DNA of 64,000 nt, from contig JABTTQ020002203.1 of assembly GCA_016081115.2 (NCBI GenBank), forward strand, positions 434,001-498,000, written 5' to 3'. The stretch's first letter is position 1, and each line of letters begins with the position of its first letter. The notes beneath the pieces are model-generated. The model did no database searches, was not told the DNA's origin, and saw only the letters and a list, made by a program, of their open reading frames with translations. The translations under genes were made by a program, and so were the position numbers. Source of the DNA: Rehmannia glutinosa (taxonomy: Eukaryota; Streptophyta; Magnoliopsida; Lamiales; Orobanchaceae). Shown here one piece after another: positions 23,701 through 34,859 of this stretch.

Positions 23701-24890
23701 GTTAAGGATCTTTTGCTTGATAATGGTGGGGGTTGGAATGAGGTTCTGATTCATGAGATTTTTGGTGATGAGGATGCTAAAGCAATTCTATCTATCCCCC
23801 TAGCATCGACCCAGGCAAAGGACAGATTAGTGTGGCATCCAACGAAAGATGGGATTTATTCCGTCGATCGGGTTATAAGGTGGCCAGAATGATTATGGAC
23901 GGTCAGGCGAGTGTACCATCATCTTCGGGCCTAAATAACGATTTATGGAAATGGGTTTGGAGTCTCAACATTCCTCCGAAAGTTCAGATTTTCATTTGGA
24001 AATGTGCGCATGGGATTTTACCAACAAAGTGGGAATTACGGTCGAAAGGGGTGGATATAAATCCTATTTGTGCTCGATGCGGAGACGGAATTGAGACGAT
24101 AGAACACGTCCTGAGAGATTGCGCATGGGTTGCGGATTTCTGGGCTACCTCCCCACTTCGATTATGCACAAGACAGAGAGTGTTGCTCGCGGAAAATAGT
24201 GGATCGATTGAGGCGATCAGGAGGAAAGAAACAAGGACGGCCAACCGTTGTTTGCAATGCTACTGTGGACTCTTTGGGATGCCCGCAACAAACTTGTATT
24301 CCAACAAAAATTGGTACAGGCTCAAGTGTGTTATCTCATAGCAACTGGGAGGCTCCTAGAATACCAAGGAGCAGGTGAGCGAAAGGGTGAAAGTATGGGG
24401 TTATTGTTTCAGGACAGTTGGGCGGCGCCGGAGGAAGGAGTAGTCAAGTTAAACTCTGACGCATCGACACGGGAGGGCTGGGGAGGGGCCGGGAGTTGCA
24501 CTTGAAACCACAAGGGGAGGTTATTACAACTCTCGCGAAATTAACAAACCAAGTGGATTCAATAGAGGTTGCGGAGGCGCTTGCCTGTCGGGAGGGACTT
24601 CGACTAGCTCGGGAGCATGGTTTAAACCGTATCATGTGGAGGTTGATAACATCGTTCTGTTCCACAAGATGAAGAGTCGTTCGGAGAATCTGTCTTATCT
24701 CGGCAATATTTTGATGGATATTTTTGCACTTTTTTCCTATTTCGATTTGATTATTCCTAGTTTTGTTAGACGATCGGGCAATACTGTGGCCCATCATTTA
24801 GCACGTTTTGCTTTTAATCTTAGTTGTAATGAGCCACTAATTGGGAATCTTCCCGATCAGTTGGCGGACATCGCTTTTGCGGAGATGGTC
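20770..24890 (+). pseudogene. LINE ORF2: endonuclease, reverse transcriptase, zf-RVT and RNase H
   Basis: The N-terminal endonuclease begins near 20790 in a broken frame (RGLGNPRTISVFE) and continues at 21052-22002 with LCVGDFNEILYNFEKIGG and ESDHCPITIIW. After an in-frame TGA near 22000 the RT runs 22033-23892 in the same frame: KSPGPDVMPALFYQKFW, FRPISLCNVIFK, FKLDMSKAYDRVEW, HRQGDPLSPYLFF and the active site FFADDS. A frameshift near 23870 leads to the zf-RVT segment (FIWKCAHGILPTKWELRSKG, CARCGDGIETIEHVLRDC). A further frame change near 24440 leads to an RNase H start (LNSDAS). Motifs for nicking and target-primed reverse transcription are still visible, but the gene is broken in several places. 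Confidence 0.9.
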
Positions 24891-25034
24891 TCCTAATATT
24901 ATTCCTGTTTTCCCTCAAAAAAAAAAAGTAACATTAAAATATATAGGGAAAAAATCCCTCCAGTTTTACAACTCGGCGGGATGTTTTAATTTTTTCGTGG
25001 TGGTGACATGTATCTCTTATTATCTAAAATTACC

Positions 25035-25129
25035 TACACATAATTAAAAATATTACAAATGTGTGGCTATATTATGCATAATTAATTACACATACTCACA
25101 AATGAAAAAAATGAGTGGCTATAAATTCG
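25035..25129 (-). repeat. right arm of the inverted repeat flanking the LINE
   Basis: On the minus strand it contains ATAGCCACACATTTG and ATGTGTAGGTAATTT, then ACATGTCACC, in the same order as the left arm at 18776-18865. An outer block (ATAGCCACTCAT) repeats the start motif. Similarity is partial. Confidence 0.4.
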
Positions 25130-25343
25130 ATTATATTATATGTTTCTTATTTGAAAAGATGATGTGGCAAAAGATGCCACATCAAGTATTTGAACGTCGT
25201 CATTTATACATCAATTGTTAATCTGAATTTAACCCGATAAAATATCACTATCTGTTTACAGTTTTCCGCAAAACACCAAACGCTTTGAGACGATTCCTAA
25301 AAGAAAACCTGCGTTTCCTTAAGAGAAAGAGAAAAACCTCGGA

Positions 25344-27729
25344 GATGTTGTTCTTTGGTAATCCTATTTCCCTTTAATATCTTTCGATTTTCTTTTCATC
25401 GCTGATTGATGGGTAGTCACAGAATAGTTTCTATGTTTTGTAATTAATATTTCTTTTTAAATTTTCGTTTTCTGAAAAATATATAGATCGAAATTCATCT
25501 TTAATGTATTGCGATGTTGGATTCTACCGTAATGTTGGCAAAATTTGGGATGAATCTTGTCATGTCTTTGCTGATTTTTTGTTTGATTAAGTTGTGTTGG
25601 GTAATCAGAGAATAGTTTCTACGTTGCAGGATCTAAATTTCTGTCGAAGTCACTTTTTTTTATATATAATTTGCGATATGAATACTTCATATTTAAATCA
25701 TATATCACTCATATATTGCAAAGAAACAAAAATGGGTGGTCTTCTGTTTCACGCTGCATCAGATTTGTTATATAAATTACACATTTTCACTCATTCCATC
25801 AATTTTCTTGTTATTGTCAACAACCCATCTTCAGGCCCCTCAGGTACATTTATTTACAATTTAATTTTATTTGGATCATTTAGAGAGTTCTCCTCTTTTG
25901 TATCGGCATGCGATTAATTTGTTGTTAGATTTGGATTTCTTGTGGGTTACATGGCAATAAAGGATTGCATTTGCTCTATGATCTGCCTGTTTAGATGTGC
26001 TGTTGTGATGTAAATTAACTGTCTCTATAAACTTGCAGTATGATTTGTGAATTTTTTTTTACGCAGATCATATGTGATTTCTCTTGAATCCTGTTATTTT
26101 CATGAATTGTGAACTGATGATACTTGAAATTAGGCTAAAACGTGAGGATACTTGAAATCAGGGCTGAAACCGATAACCCTTTTGCTATTATTTGTCAATC
26201 TTTTCAGATTTGGATCTTCTCGCTAATTGTTGATTTAAGGAAGACCCAAACTGATTGAACTAATAAAAATTTAAATTATCAAAAATAGATATCTTATTTA
26301 GATAACAGATAAGCTAATGAGCTATGAGAGTGTTTGCAAACTCTAAAAAAAATTCGGTTATTTTTTTCTACCTAAACTGATTTAAGAATCATTTTTTTTT
26401 TTTTGAGTTTTTTTTTGAGTTTGCAAAACACTCCCTAATTTACCAAAACTCCAAAGTTATGAGGTTTTGAATCAGATCCCATCATAGTGTGGGTATTTGT
26501 CCACTTAAATAGTAGTTATTAATGTTATAGATGATTAGTAGTTGTTAAATATTACTGTCCAATCCATCAGCAAATAATATTTCATTAGTTAGCTAGGAAT
26601 TTTCGTGTTTCTTATTTATTTTAACTTTCTTATGCAACTAGGATTATTCTCCTTATCATGGCTAATTAGTTGTCAATAGATCAGTTAGTGGTGATTATTT
26701 TAGTTGATTCAGTTAGTGGTGATTTTGGCGCTTAACTCTTCTCAATGTATTGATGTGGGCCAACCTCAGTTCTTGTTGCTTCAGATTTGATAGAGGTTTA
26801 TGGTGAGTTACTCTCGAGAGTTAACACTTCAACCAAAATTTACAAGTTTATTGATTTAGCTAGTAAAAGACATGATTTAGCTTATTGAGATGATAGCTCT
26901 TTACAGTTTTTTTGACTTAATATTTTTTGTTTTTAATGGTAACAATACTCAGTTAGAGTGTTGAAATTGCACGTGAGGCACGAGAACTATACTACAACAG
27001 GTGTCATGAAGCTCTTACTAGAGGTGGGAAAGGGATCATTCTTAGTAAATCATGAATAAACGAAAACCAGTATCATCATTCCATTCATCTAAACTATAGT
27101 TGCACTTGATGTCATGCTTATTTATTATATTAATTCTTATTCTTGAACAGCTTCAGGCGTGTTAAAACTCATTTCAAAAGACATTCGTGCAAGCATTTCT
27201 AGGCAATTGCAACTATTACAAAGTTGAAGGGAAGTTTTTCCTCACTATCGAGTGTAATACAAATTACAGAATGTCATACCTTATGTTTCATTTATTTTAT
27301 GATAACTGACGCTAAAAATAAGAATTCTTGTAATCAATTGTGGTCTCAGGTCCCATCACTAATTTAGTTATTTTAACATATCCATTCTTTACTTTTGGGA
27401 TAAACATATTATGTTGGCTTTCACTGAATGCATGTTAATTTTTCTGCTACGTTTGCTTTACTGATATTTACATTGATAAAAAATTGGTCAAGGAAAGTAG
27501 CTTTTTTGTATTCATTTTATTTGTTTGTTGTATTTTGTTTTTGAAGGAAATAACACATAAGAATATTGATGCTCGTGTACAAAGAAACTCTAAAACTAGA
27601 AATGGCTCAAAGACAATAGCACGTCATCACATGGAGCTGATTTGGATTCTCCAGTGGCCATATCGAGACATGGCGTCTCCTAATTTGGTATACTGTAAAA
27701 GGTTGGGAGCCTATAGAACCAGAACCTAA
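25344..27729 (+). other. possible exon remnants of an unidentified spliced gene
   Basis: I could not identify a gene, but several blocks look exon-like. A leader-like segment ends in ATGTTGTTCTTTG with a GTAATCC donor at about 25345-25360. A GTTGCAG acceptor near 25625 could join it to GATCTAAATTTC. A frame near 26953-27055 reads EIAREARELYYNRCHEALTR and another near 27151-27222 reads SGVLKLISKDIRASISRQLQ; both have coding-like composition. A last frame near 27548-27729 ends at TAA. No continuous model could be built. The short duplicated motif AGAATAGTTTCTA at about 25420 and 25610 lies in the putative intron. It may be a decayed or mis-assembled gene. Confidence 0.25.
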
Positions 27730-27820
27730 ATATATAAGTATATCAGAAAACAATTTAACATGTAGTTTAGTTTTTTGTTTATTGTTATTAGCTTGGTTGT
27801 TTGAATTAGTGGTTTTTTGT

Positions 27821-28690
27821 TCTAACTAGTAAGAAACACATGCGTCGCACGTGATCCATATGACTTCACTAAATTAATTACATTATTTAATAATTTTGTT
27901 AATGATATTAAAATATTAAAAAGTGCTTTACAAATAACATTCATTCAATATTCAAATTATATAAATTGGAATATTTCAAAGTATTATAACATATAAATTT
28001 TTCTTAAAGTATAGATCGATAATGAATAGTCAAAAAAATATTTTAAGAACGCAATCCAATAGAATTTTAAATTTATACAAAAAAAAAAAAAGATTTTCAT
28101 ATGAGTGTAAGATCATCTTAATGCTAGTAATATGTTTTCTTAATTGATTTTAGAATTCTTTTAGCAATATATGTTTAAAGTTTGATAAATCAATTATCTC
28201 ATCAATGAAAAGAATTAATTAATTAAATAACTTCTTTACAAAAATCAAGCATAACATCAAATATTATTTGTAATTTCTATTGTAAATTTAAATTCCACTT
28301 AAATATTAATTTTATATATCCTTGAACTTCTTATGCTTACTTTTTTCCAGTCTTTGATCGCTTCTTTGATTAAAAAATTCTACGAGAATAAATTTACAAT
28401 ATAAAGTATATGTAAAAATACTTTTCAAATTTTATTTAAATTTTAATAAAAAAATTAAGTATATTTTCATTATATTTAAACTCGTGGTTATTGCATTCCA
28501 CCTGTTTCAAGTATCGTATTTGAACATAATAAATTTTAACCAATTATATATGAAAACTAATCCATTATTGTCATCAAGAGTTCTGAAATAAAACTATAAA
28601 AATGTGATAAGTCGAGATATAAGTTTTGAAACTCTATTCAATTGCACACAATATACCTTCACTTAATAAATAATAAAACTAAATATAGTC
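27821..28690 (+). other. AT-rich block with a Helitron-like start motif
   Basis: TCTAACTAGTAAGAAACACATGCG followed by TCGCACGTGATCC (27821-27857) resembles the 5' ends of plant Helitrons, which start with TC and often have a palindromic GCGTCGCAC core. I did not find the matching CTRR end with hairpin. The rest is AT-rich with no ORF. Confidence 0.25.
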
Positions 28691-29049
28691 TTAAAAAAGA
28701 GATAGTAAGTTACCATTTTTCATATGAAGACACTCTTCAATAGTTAAATACAATAGCACTAATTAACCATAGTGTTTGAAAATTACATTTAAAAAATTTG
28801 GTTTTCAGTCTTAAAAAAGAAATAATAAGTTATCTCTTTTCATATGAAGGCACTCTTCAATAATTAAATACAATAACACTAATTAACCTTTATGTTTGAA
28901 AATCACTTTTAAACAAATTGGGTTTTCAATCTTAAAAAAGAAATAATAAGTTATCACTTTTCATATGAAGGCACTCTTCAATAACTAAATACAATAGCAC
29001 TAATTAACTTTTATGTTTGAAAATTTATTTTAAAAATTTTGGTTTTTAA
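28689..29049 (+). repeat. three tandem copies of a 120-bp unit
   Basis: Units begin TCTTAAAAAAGA at 28689, 28809 and 28930 (periods 120 and 121 bp) and share TTTCATATGAAG(A/G)CACTCTTC and ACTAATTAAC. Copies 2 and 3 are closer to each other than to copy 1. Non-coding. Confidence 0.9.
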
Positions 29050-29756
29050 TAATATTTATAAAATAAAAATTTAAAAGTATTCAAGTCGAGCATGAAATTT
29101 GGGGTATGTAAAACTCAAATAATATCATTATATTGGTAAAAAATTAAAACTATAATATTAATTATTTTGTAAATGATATTTTGAGATTTTTTGAAATTTA
29201 AAATTATTTATTAAAATGACTTAAAAATATAACTACATACAATTCTTAGAAAGATATTATATATTATTAGATATTGCAATCATAATTGAATTTTGCTCTT
29301 TCAGTTTATTAGAACATTTTTGTGGCTGTAACCTTTTCATGTGAACCATATTGTTATAAGATTATAAATATTCTTAATATACTAAAATTAATCTAATTGT
29401 TATGTTGTTGAAGAGAATATAACATTTCAAATTTAAAAAATATATTTTTCTAAATATTATTATTTATTATAAAATTAAATTATCAATACATTTTAAAAAG
29501 GTTAATGCTTTGTATTGAACAAAAGGTATATAATGATTTAATCTTTATTTTAATTTTCAATGAATTTTGGTTCAAACAAGAAATGAAACCCTAAAAATTA
29601 TTTTTGAATTCTCATCTAATTAATTTCACATATAACCATTAATTTTTTCAATATTTTTTATATTAGCTTTCACTTTATATTGTTGTGTTTTTTAATTTTC
29701 CATTAATATTATTTTATTTTGTGGATTAATGTATAATTTAAGTAATGAGTTACTAA
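29050..29756. other. AT-rich non-coding sequence
   Basis: No ORF, RNA gene or clear repeat was seen. Low-complexity A/T stretches dominate up to the Harbinger terminus. Confidence 0.5.
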
Positions 29757-30418
29757 GGGTATGTTTGTTTAATGATTGGGGTGATTGCGAGAAGTTGATT
29801 GGGAGAAGGTATTTCTGGGGGAAAAATTTGAGAAGAAAAGTAATGTTTGGTTAGTGATTGGGGGAGACAGTTTCTACTGTAGATGTCATTCATGTCTGTT
29901 TAGTGGTGTCACATCAATATATTTATATAGTTATTTGTATTATTTTTGTAGTAAAAAATATATTTAATTTATGATTATGTAATGATTAATATTTTTATAT
30001 TGATATTATAATGATTGGAAGATTGGAATATGTTGTCATGTATATTATAGTTTTAATACTAATTGGAAATATTTTTTTTTTAATTGTAGTATATATTCGT
30101 AACCATTGGACGAATTCATTGAAATTGTAATAATATATTGTATAAAAAGTTATATATTAATTGTTATACCTTTTCTATTCTATATCCACATATTTTAAAA
30201 TAAATGACGAACATATTTAATTAAAAGAGTTGTTAAGGTACCATTAACATGGCTAGGAATGATATCATATTGCTAAAGATGAAAGAAATAATGAAACATA
30301 AAATTATACAACATCGTCTTACATGAGGCATAATATAATAGCTTATTTCTCATTCATGCCTTTGTTGATGATTTTGCCACATGGCATTGCCAATCTCATC
30401 TCTAAATAAAGCTTGTGT

Positions 30419-31774
30419 TCAAATTTCTGCTTGACTAGGATGTCCACGATGATAAAATGTATCAGCGTCTGGATCAATCTCCTCTGGTGGCGCATTGAAG
30501 TACTCGTCATCCCTACTAAATTTTCTTATGAAGTTATGAAGCACGCAACAAGCAATGACCAATTGCACCTGACGGTGTACCGCATAGCTTGGCATTCCCC
30601 AAGCCAAAATTGGAAATCTTTTCTTCAGAATGCCGAAACAACGCTCAATTGCATTCCTTAATCGTGAATGAGCATAATTAAATAGTTCTTGTGGTCCTCG
30701 TGGTTGTCTAGTACCACCATTGAACTCTTTCAAGTGGTACCTTTGCTGTCTATATGGAGCAAGAAAGCACATGTAGTTTGAAAATCCAGCATCAACGAGA
30801 TAGTATTTTCCTGTAAAAATCCCAAAATATATATAACCATCAAATATCATTAATTATCATTTTCAAATATATTACAACCATAAATGAGGTGAAACATAAG
30901 AAACAAAAACCTTCTGGAGGAAATGGAAATGTTGGGTCAGTTGAAATCACATTTAACAAGACACGAGCATCATTTGCACTCCTTCCCCCAAAGATACACA
31001 TATGTAAACATGAGATCAAAATCACAAATGGCCAATACATTTTGTGATATTTGAGCTTTCCTAGATCTGAAAGCATTTTGTCGGTGAGCTGGCACCCATG
31101 CCGGTATTAATGTTCCATCGATCACCAACAGCACCCTGACAATCGGATAGATGAACAAATATTATTTATTTATAAGAAATTAAATCAATGTTAATTATTA
31201 GACTGAAAATTATGAAAATTGGTAAGATCAATTAACCTGAAAGTAAGGGTAAAAATCTGTGTTGTAAAGGATTTGAGATGGTACATCATTAAAATTTGGA
31301 GGGCGATCAACACAGCGCTAATTGGTTCAATGCCTTTGTCACACGTCTTATGTGACGGTTAATTGTTTCAAGTGAGTGTTGAAAGCGCTCCATGCTATCT
31401 CTTTGTCTATGATGCATTCCAACAGTTCGCATGAACAAAGCTAACTCATCTATGATCGACACTCTTGAGTTTGTAGATTGGGTTAAAAGACCTCTACTCG
31501 TCAACATATCAACTAGTGTCATAAAGGTATCCTCATTCATTCGAAAGTTATCAAAGAAACGACCCGAATGACCATTCATTATCTCACTTACCCAGTCAGC
31601 CCCTTGCAACCGAGATGTGTTTCTTGGTATCTTTTGCCTAAATAAGTTAGGGATGATAACTTGGGACACGAACATGAAGTCATCTTCACCATCAGATATT
31701 TCAACTCCCGATGAGGAATCGCTACCAACCTCCATTTCATTAATGGGGTTCACATTTTGCGTATGAGAAGACAT
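30419..31774 (-). pseudogene. Harbinger transposase (DDE_Tnp_4, ALP1-like), disabled
   Basis: Exon 1 begins at ATG 31774 (MSSHTQNVNP) and runs through ADWVSEIMNGHSGRFFDNF to PPNFNDVPSQILYN near 31240. After an intron the catalytic region reads VIDGTLIPAWVPAHRQNAF (first Asp). A frameshift near 30990 follows, then SANDARVLLN, a 100-bp intron (30811-30910, GT-AG), KYYLVDAGFSNYMCFLAPYR (second Asp) and LRNAIERCFGILKKRF (Glu). So all three DDE-type acidic residues are still visible. The C-terminus ends at 30419. In active relatives the enzyme cuts and pastes the element in the nucleus together with its Myb-like partner. The frameshift makes this copy non-functional. A domesticated ALP1 gene is an alternative, but the adjacent terminus and partner gene argue for a transposon. 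Confidence 0.85.
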
Positions 31775-32064
31775 AATTTTGCAACTAATTACAAAGATTT
31801 CAGATCAGAATAAAGTCATTCAAAACCAGAATATGATAATAAAGTACAACTCGTGTACGCAATACATTAATAATTAAACTGATATATATCGTTCATTCAA
31901 ACATTAAAGAAACACTTCATACAATAAAGCTAAAAATAGTTCAAGTTACTACAACAACCAATAAAAACACAATCCTAATAATATAAGAAAAATATTCAAA
32001 CATAGGGTCACAAAGGCTAAAGAAGTAGAGAAACATGTCGACATGCAATTACATTATAGATCAA

Positions 32065-32525
32065 TCATGGATGACCTAAGGATTCTACCCAACTTTTCCT
32101 CTCTCGTTGATTAAGCTCTAAAAAAAAGGCACGTGTTGGTGTATCAGATTTAAGCTCCTTGATGGCTTTGTTGAATAAGGATTCAGGAAGGTCTTCCATA
32201 GCACGTAAAGATGCTACACACTTTTGAACAACTTCTATAATAGGAGGCCCTAGGCTGGCAGTTTTGGCATCCAAAATAGCATCCCACTTTTGCAAGGAAG
32301 ATATCAAAACAGCATCCTTATCAGTTAAATTCTTTATTTTTTTCCTCCTACTAGAAGATGTACTATATTCATGTGGTTCATTTCTACTAGAAGTTGTCGA
32401 GAATCTGTTGGGACCTTGACTATTGAGTGGTGTGTAAGACTCCTCCTCACCCCACTCTCGAGATCTTATTCGGCTGTCACTATTTTGTCCTAAAGGATCA
32501 ACTTGTCCTTCTTCATCTGATCATT
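32065..32525 (-). pseudogene. Myb/SANT-like Harbinger accessory protein, C-terminal part
   Basis: The open frame runs from about 32522 to 32065 without a start: an acidic, Ser-rich stretch (EGQVDPLGQNSDSRIRSREW) followed by a helical tail with ALPDL-like LPESLFNKAIKELKSDTPTR and FFLELNQRERKSWVESLG. This tail is the pattern of L10-interacting Myb-like proteins encoded next to Harbinger transposases. The DNA-binding N-terminus is absent. It lies 290 bp upstream of the transposase and is transcribed in the same direction. Confidence 0.65.
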
Positions 32526-33680
32526 TGGACTCAATCCAATTTTAGCTCTTGTTTCACTCTTTTACATAATTTACATATTTAAATTTATTTGGGTCCTTAG
32601 TTTTAATGTTAATGTCATGATGATATTTTATTTTATAGATATTTAAGGATGTACGTTTCCAACGATATTTGAGTTTTTAAAATTATTTTTCCAGTTTGTC
32701 TTCTAAATGTTTTACAATAGCATATATACTATTTTCAACTATCTATTTTTACACTTAATTCTTATTTTAATTTATATTTTTTATTTTGTTAAATTAATTT
32801 TATATATTAATAACATAGATTTAAGACTTCTAACAATATATCCTTATTTAAGTAAGAGAGTAATTGAGAGATTGAAATCATAATACATTCTAAAAAATAT
32901 TAAATTAGAAACTAAAACTTAAAATGTTAGTTATAGAAAGTTTTGTGAAAGTGATATTCACGCATAGTTATAGAAAATTTAAAAGGTTATATTTTTGTGT
33001 TGCAATAACTTTTTTTAGATTCTCTTTTTTTTTATCTTATTCTCATTCATTTTACTGTCTACTTCTTACTATCGATATGACATATTAAAATAAAATATGC
33101 ATGAACGTACAACAAACATAAAATAAGTATATGGTTTTCTATATGATATATTTAACTACCGTCAATAAAATTAATTTAAAAAATGCATATTATTAATTGA
33201 GGGAGAAGTTTGATTCCATATGTGAAGATTTGGAGAATAATTAATTTACCTCTATTTTTTTATTAAGCATCAAAACCTTTAATTTTTTTTTGTTTTCTCT
33301 TATGAACTTAAAATGGTTGAATTTTCTCTTATATATGATTCATACATATGGTTAGAAAGCTCTGAAAACATAGTTCAATATGATATTAATTGTATTTGTA
33401 AATTCAAAATATTTTAAGAGTTATAATAGTCAGAGAAATATTTTTGAAGTGTAGAATATAAAGATCATTTGTTTTATAACTGAATAAATAAAAGATAAAT
33501 AAATATCAAATTATTTTTCCATAAAATTAACTATGTCAAAAGTTAATTTTATATTAATTTTAATTTTAAAAATTTAAAAAATATTCACGTTCGGTTGTAA
33601 TTTAATTTTTGTGTTCATTTCATTTAACTAAATAAAGTTATCTATTGATAACATAGATTTAAGGTTCTCTAACAATGTAA

Positions 33681-33741
<61 letters not shown>

Positions 33742-34299
33742 AGAAATAAAAAATCATAATATGTTATGGATCAAAATTCAAATTTTGAAACTAAAAACTT
33801 ATTAGCTATCATATAAATATTTCACGTGAAAAACAAAGTCAATTCTATCTTGGGTTTAAAAGTGAGTTTCTTCTAGTTAACAAAAAATATGTCAACAAAA
33901 TACTTTAACAAATAAAGTAATCCTCTCTATTCTTTTTCTTAAACTTTTGTATTAAAATTATTTCTTTTCTAATCACGTTAAGTAAAAATATATAGCTTTC
34001 ATATATATTATTTAATTTGAATTTTTTATATGATATAAACATATATATATTTCATTTTTTGTTATTAATTAGAATTTATATTATCATAATTATTATTTAT
34101 TTAATTAAAAATAATATATTATAAAAATAATAAAATTGATGATTGAATCCAATTTAGGACGTAATAGGTAAAAGGATATATCCATTGTAAATAAATAATA
34201 GATAAATATTAATACAAAACTTGGATACCAAAGTATCTTATGTATGATTTTTAGTTCGCTTAAATTAAAAAATAACTATTATTTACAATCAAAGCATTT
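32526..34299. other. AT-rich intergenic DNA
   Basis: No coding region, RNA gene or recognised transposon was seen apart from a microsatellite at 33684-33741. Confidence 0.5.
33684..33741. repeat. (CA)n(TA)n microsatellite
   Basis: About 17 CA dinucleotides pass directly into about 12 TA dinucleotides. A compound repeat of this kind is likely length-variable. Confidence 0.95.
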
Positions 34300-34329
34300 G
34301 GGTTAGTGCTATAAGATGATCCAACCAAC
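34300..34329. repeat. 30-bp perfect inverted repeat at the left end of the SIRE element
   Basis: Positions 34300-34329 are the exact reverse complement of 34887-34916, which is native gag coding sequence (region encoding LVGSSYSTNP). The first arm lies exactly where the element's sequence begins, so it is probably a by-product of the 5' truncation. Confidence 0.95.
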
Positions 34330-34341
34330 ATCTCACCAAAT

Positions 34342-34854
34342 GTGTCACCCATATTCACTCCTAAGAACAATCACAAACAAACTGAACTTGGATATAAAGG
34401 GAAAGGAAAACAACCAGTTGAGTATGCTGAGAGGACATCTGAGAAGAAATCCAGCCGAGTTGCTCAGGCAACTCCAAACAGAAAGTACTTTGTGAAGAAC
34501 AAACAGAGCTACCAAAAACCCCAGAAGTTTCATCAGAGAAACACACATGTTGGGAATGGTAGAAACTATCCAAGCCAAGTTGATGGGAACAATGTGAGAT
34601 ATCAGCAAAGACCAATGGAATACAAGCCTAAATGGCAAAGACCTAAATCTCAGCAGAGGTCATTCCAAAGGCAAAAGAGATATTATCAGCACACATATGC
34701 ACCCATGCACTACACTCAGAAACATCACAACTATCCCAAGAAAGCAATTGCTAAAACACACACACAGGCATACAGACAAAAGAGACAACTTTATGAACCT
34801 AAAACCCCCAAGCAATTTGCTAATGTGCACTATGATTATGGCACTAATAGATGA
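34342..34854 (+). pseudogene. SIRE gag, C-terminal part
   Basis: A 170-residue frame rich in Lys, Gln, Tyr and His (for example YKPKWQRPKSQQRSFQRQKR), fitting the basic nucleic-acid-binding tail of SIRE gag. The ATG at 34342 is only the first Met after the truncation point. The following segment (RLVGSSYSTNPSG, VWVPKN) belongs to the same gag-protease linker but in another frame. Confidence 0.7.
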
Positions 34855-34859
34855 CAACC

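Larger units (their letters stand above)
18874..24927 (+). mobile_element. full-length but inactivated LINE (L1/RTE-type plant non-LTR retrotransposon)
   Basis: A 5' leader is followed by ORF1 (DUF4283-type with zinc knuckle), ORF2 (endonuclease, RT, zf-RVT, RNase H-like) and an 11-nt poly(A) at 24917-24927. A degenerate 13-bp repeat (18861-18873 GTCACCTAAAATT versus 24928-24940 GTAACATTAAAAT) may be the target-site duplication, which sets the start near 18874. Stops and frameshifts are scattered, but the length is that of a complete plant LINE. Confidence 0.9.
29757..32525 (-). mobile_element. PIF/Harbinger element, one end and both genes
   Basis: GGGTATGTTTGTTTAATG at 29757 is a typical PIF/Harbinger terminal inverted repeat, preceded by TAA, matching the family's 3-bp target preference. 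A related TGTTTGGTTAGTGATTGGGG occurs at 29842. Inside are a transposase gene and a Myb/SANT-like partner, both on the minus strand, as in two-gene Harbinger elements. The opposite terminus was not found and the Myb gene lacks its N-terminus, so the element is truncated near 32525. Confidence 0.8.
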
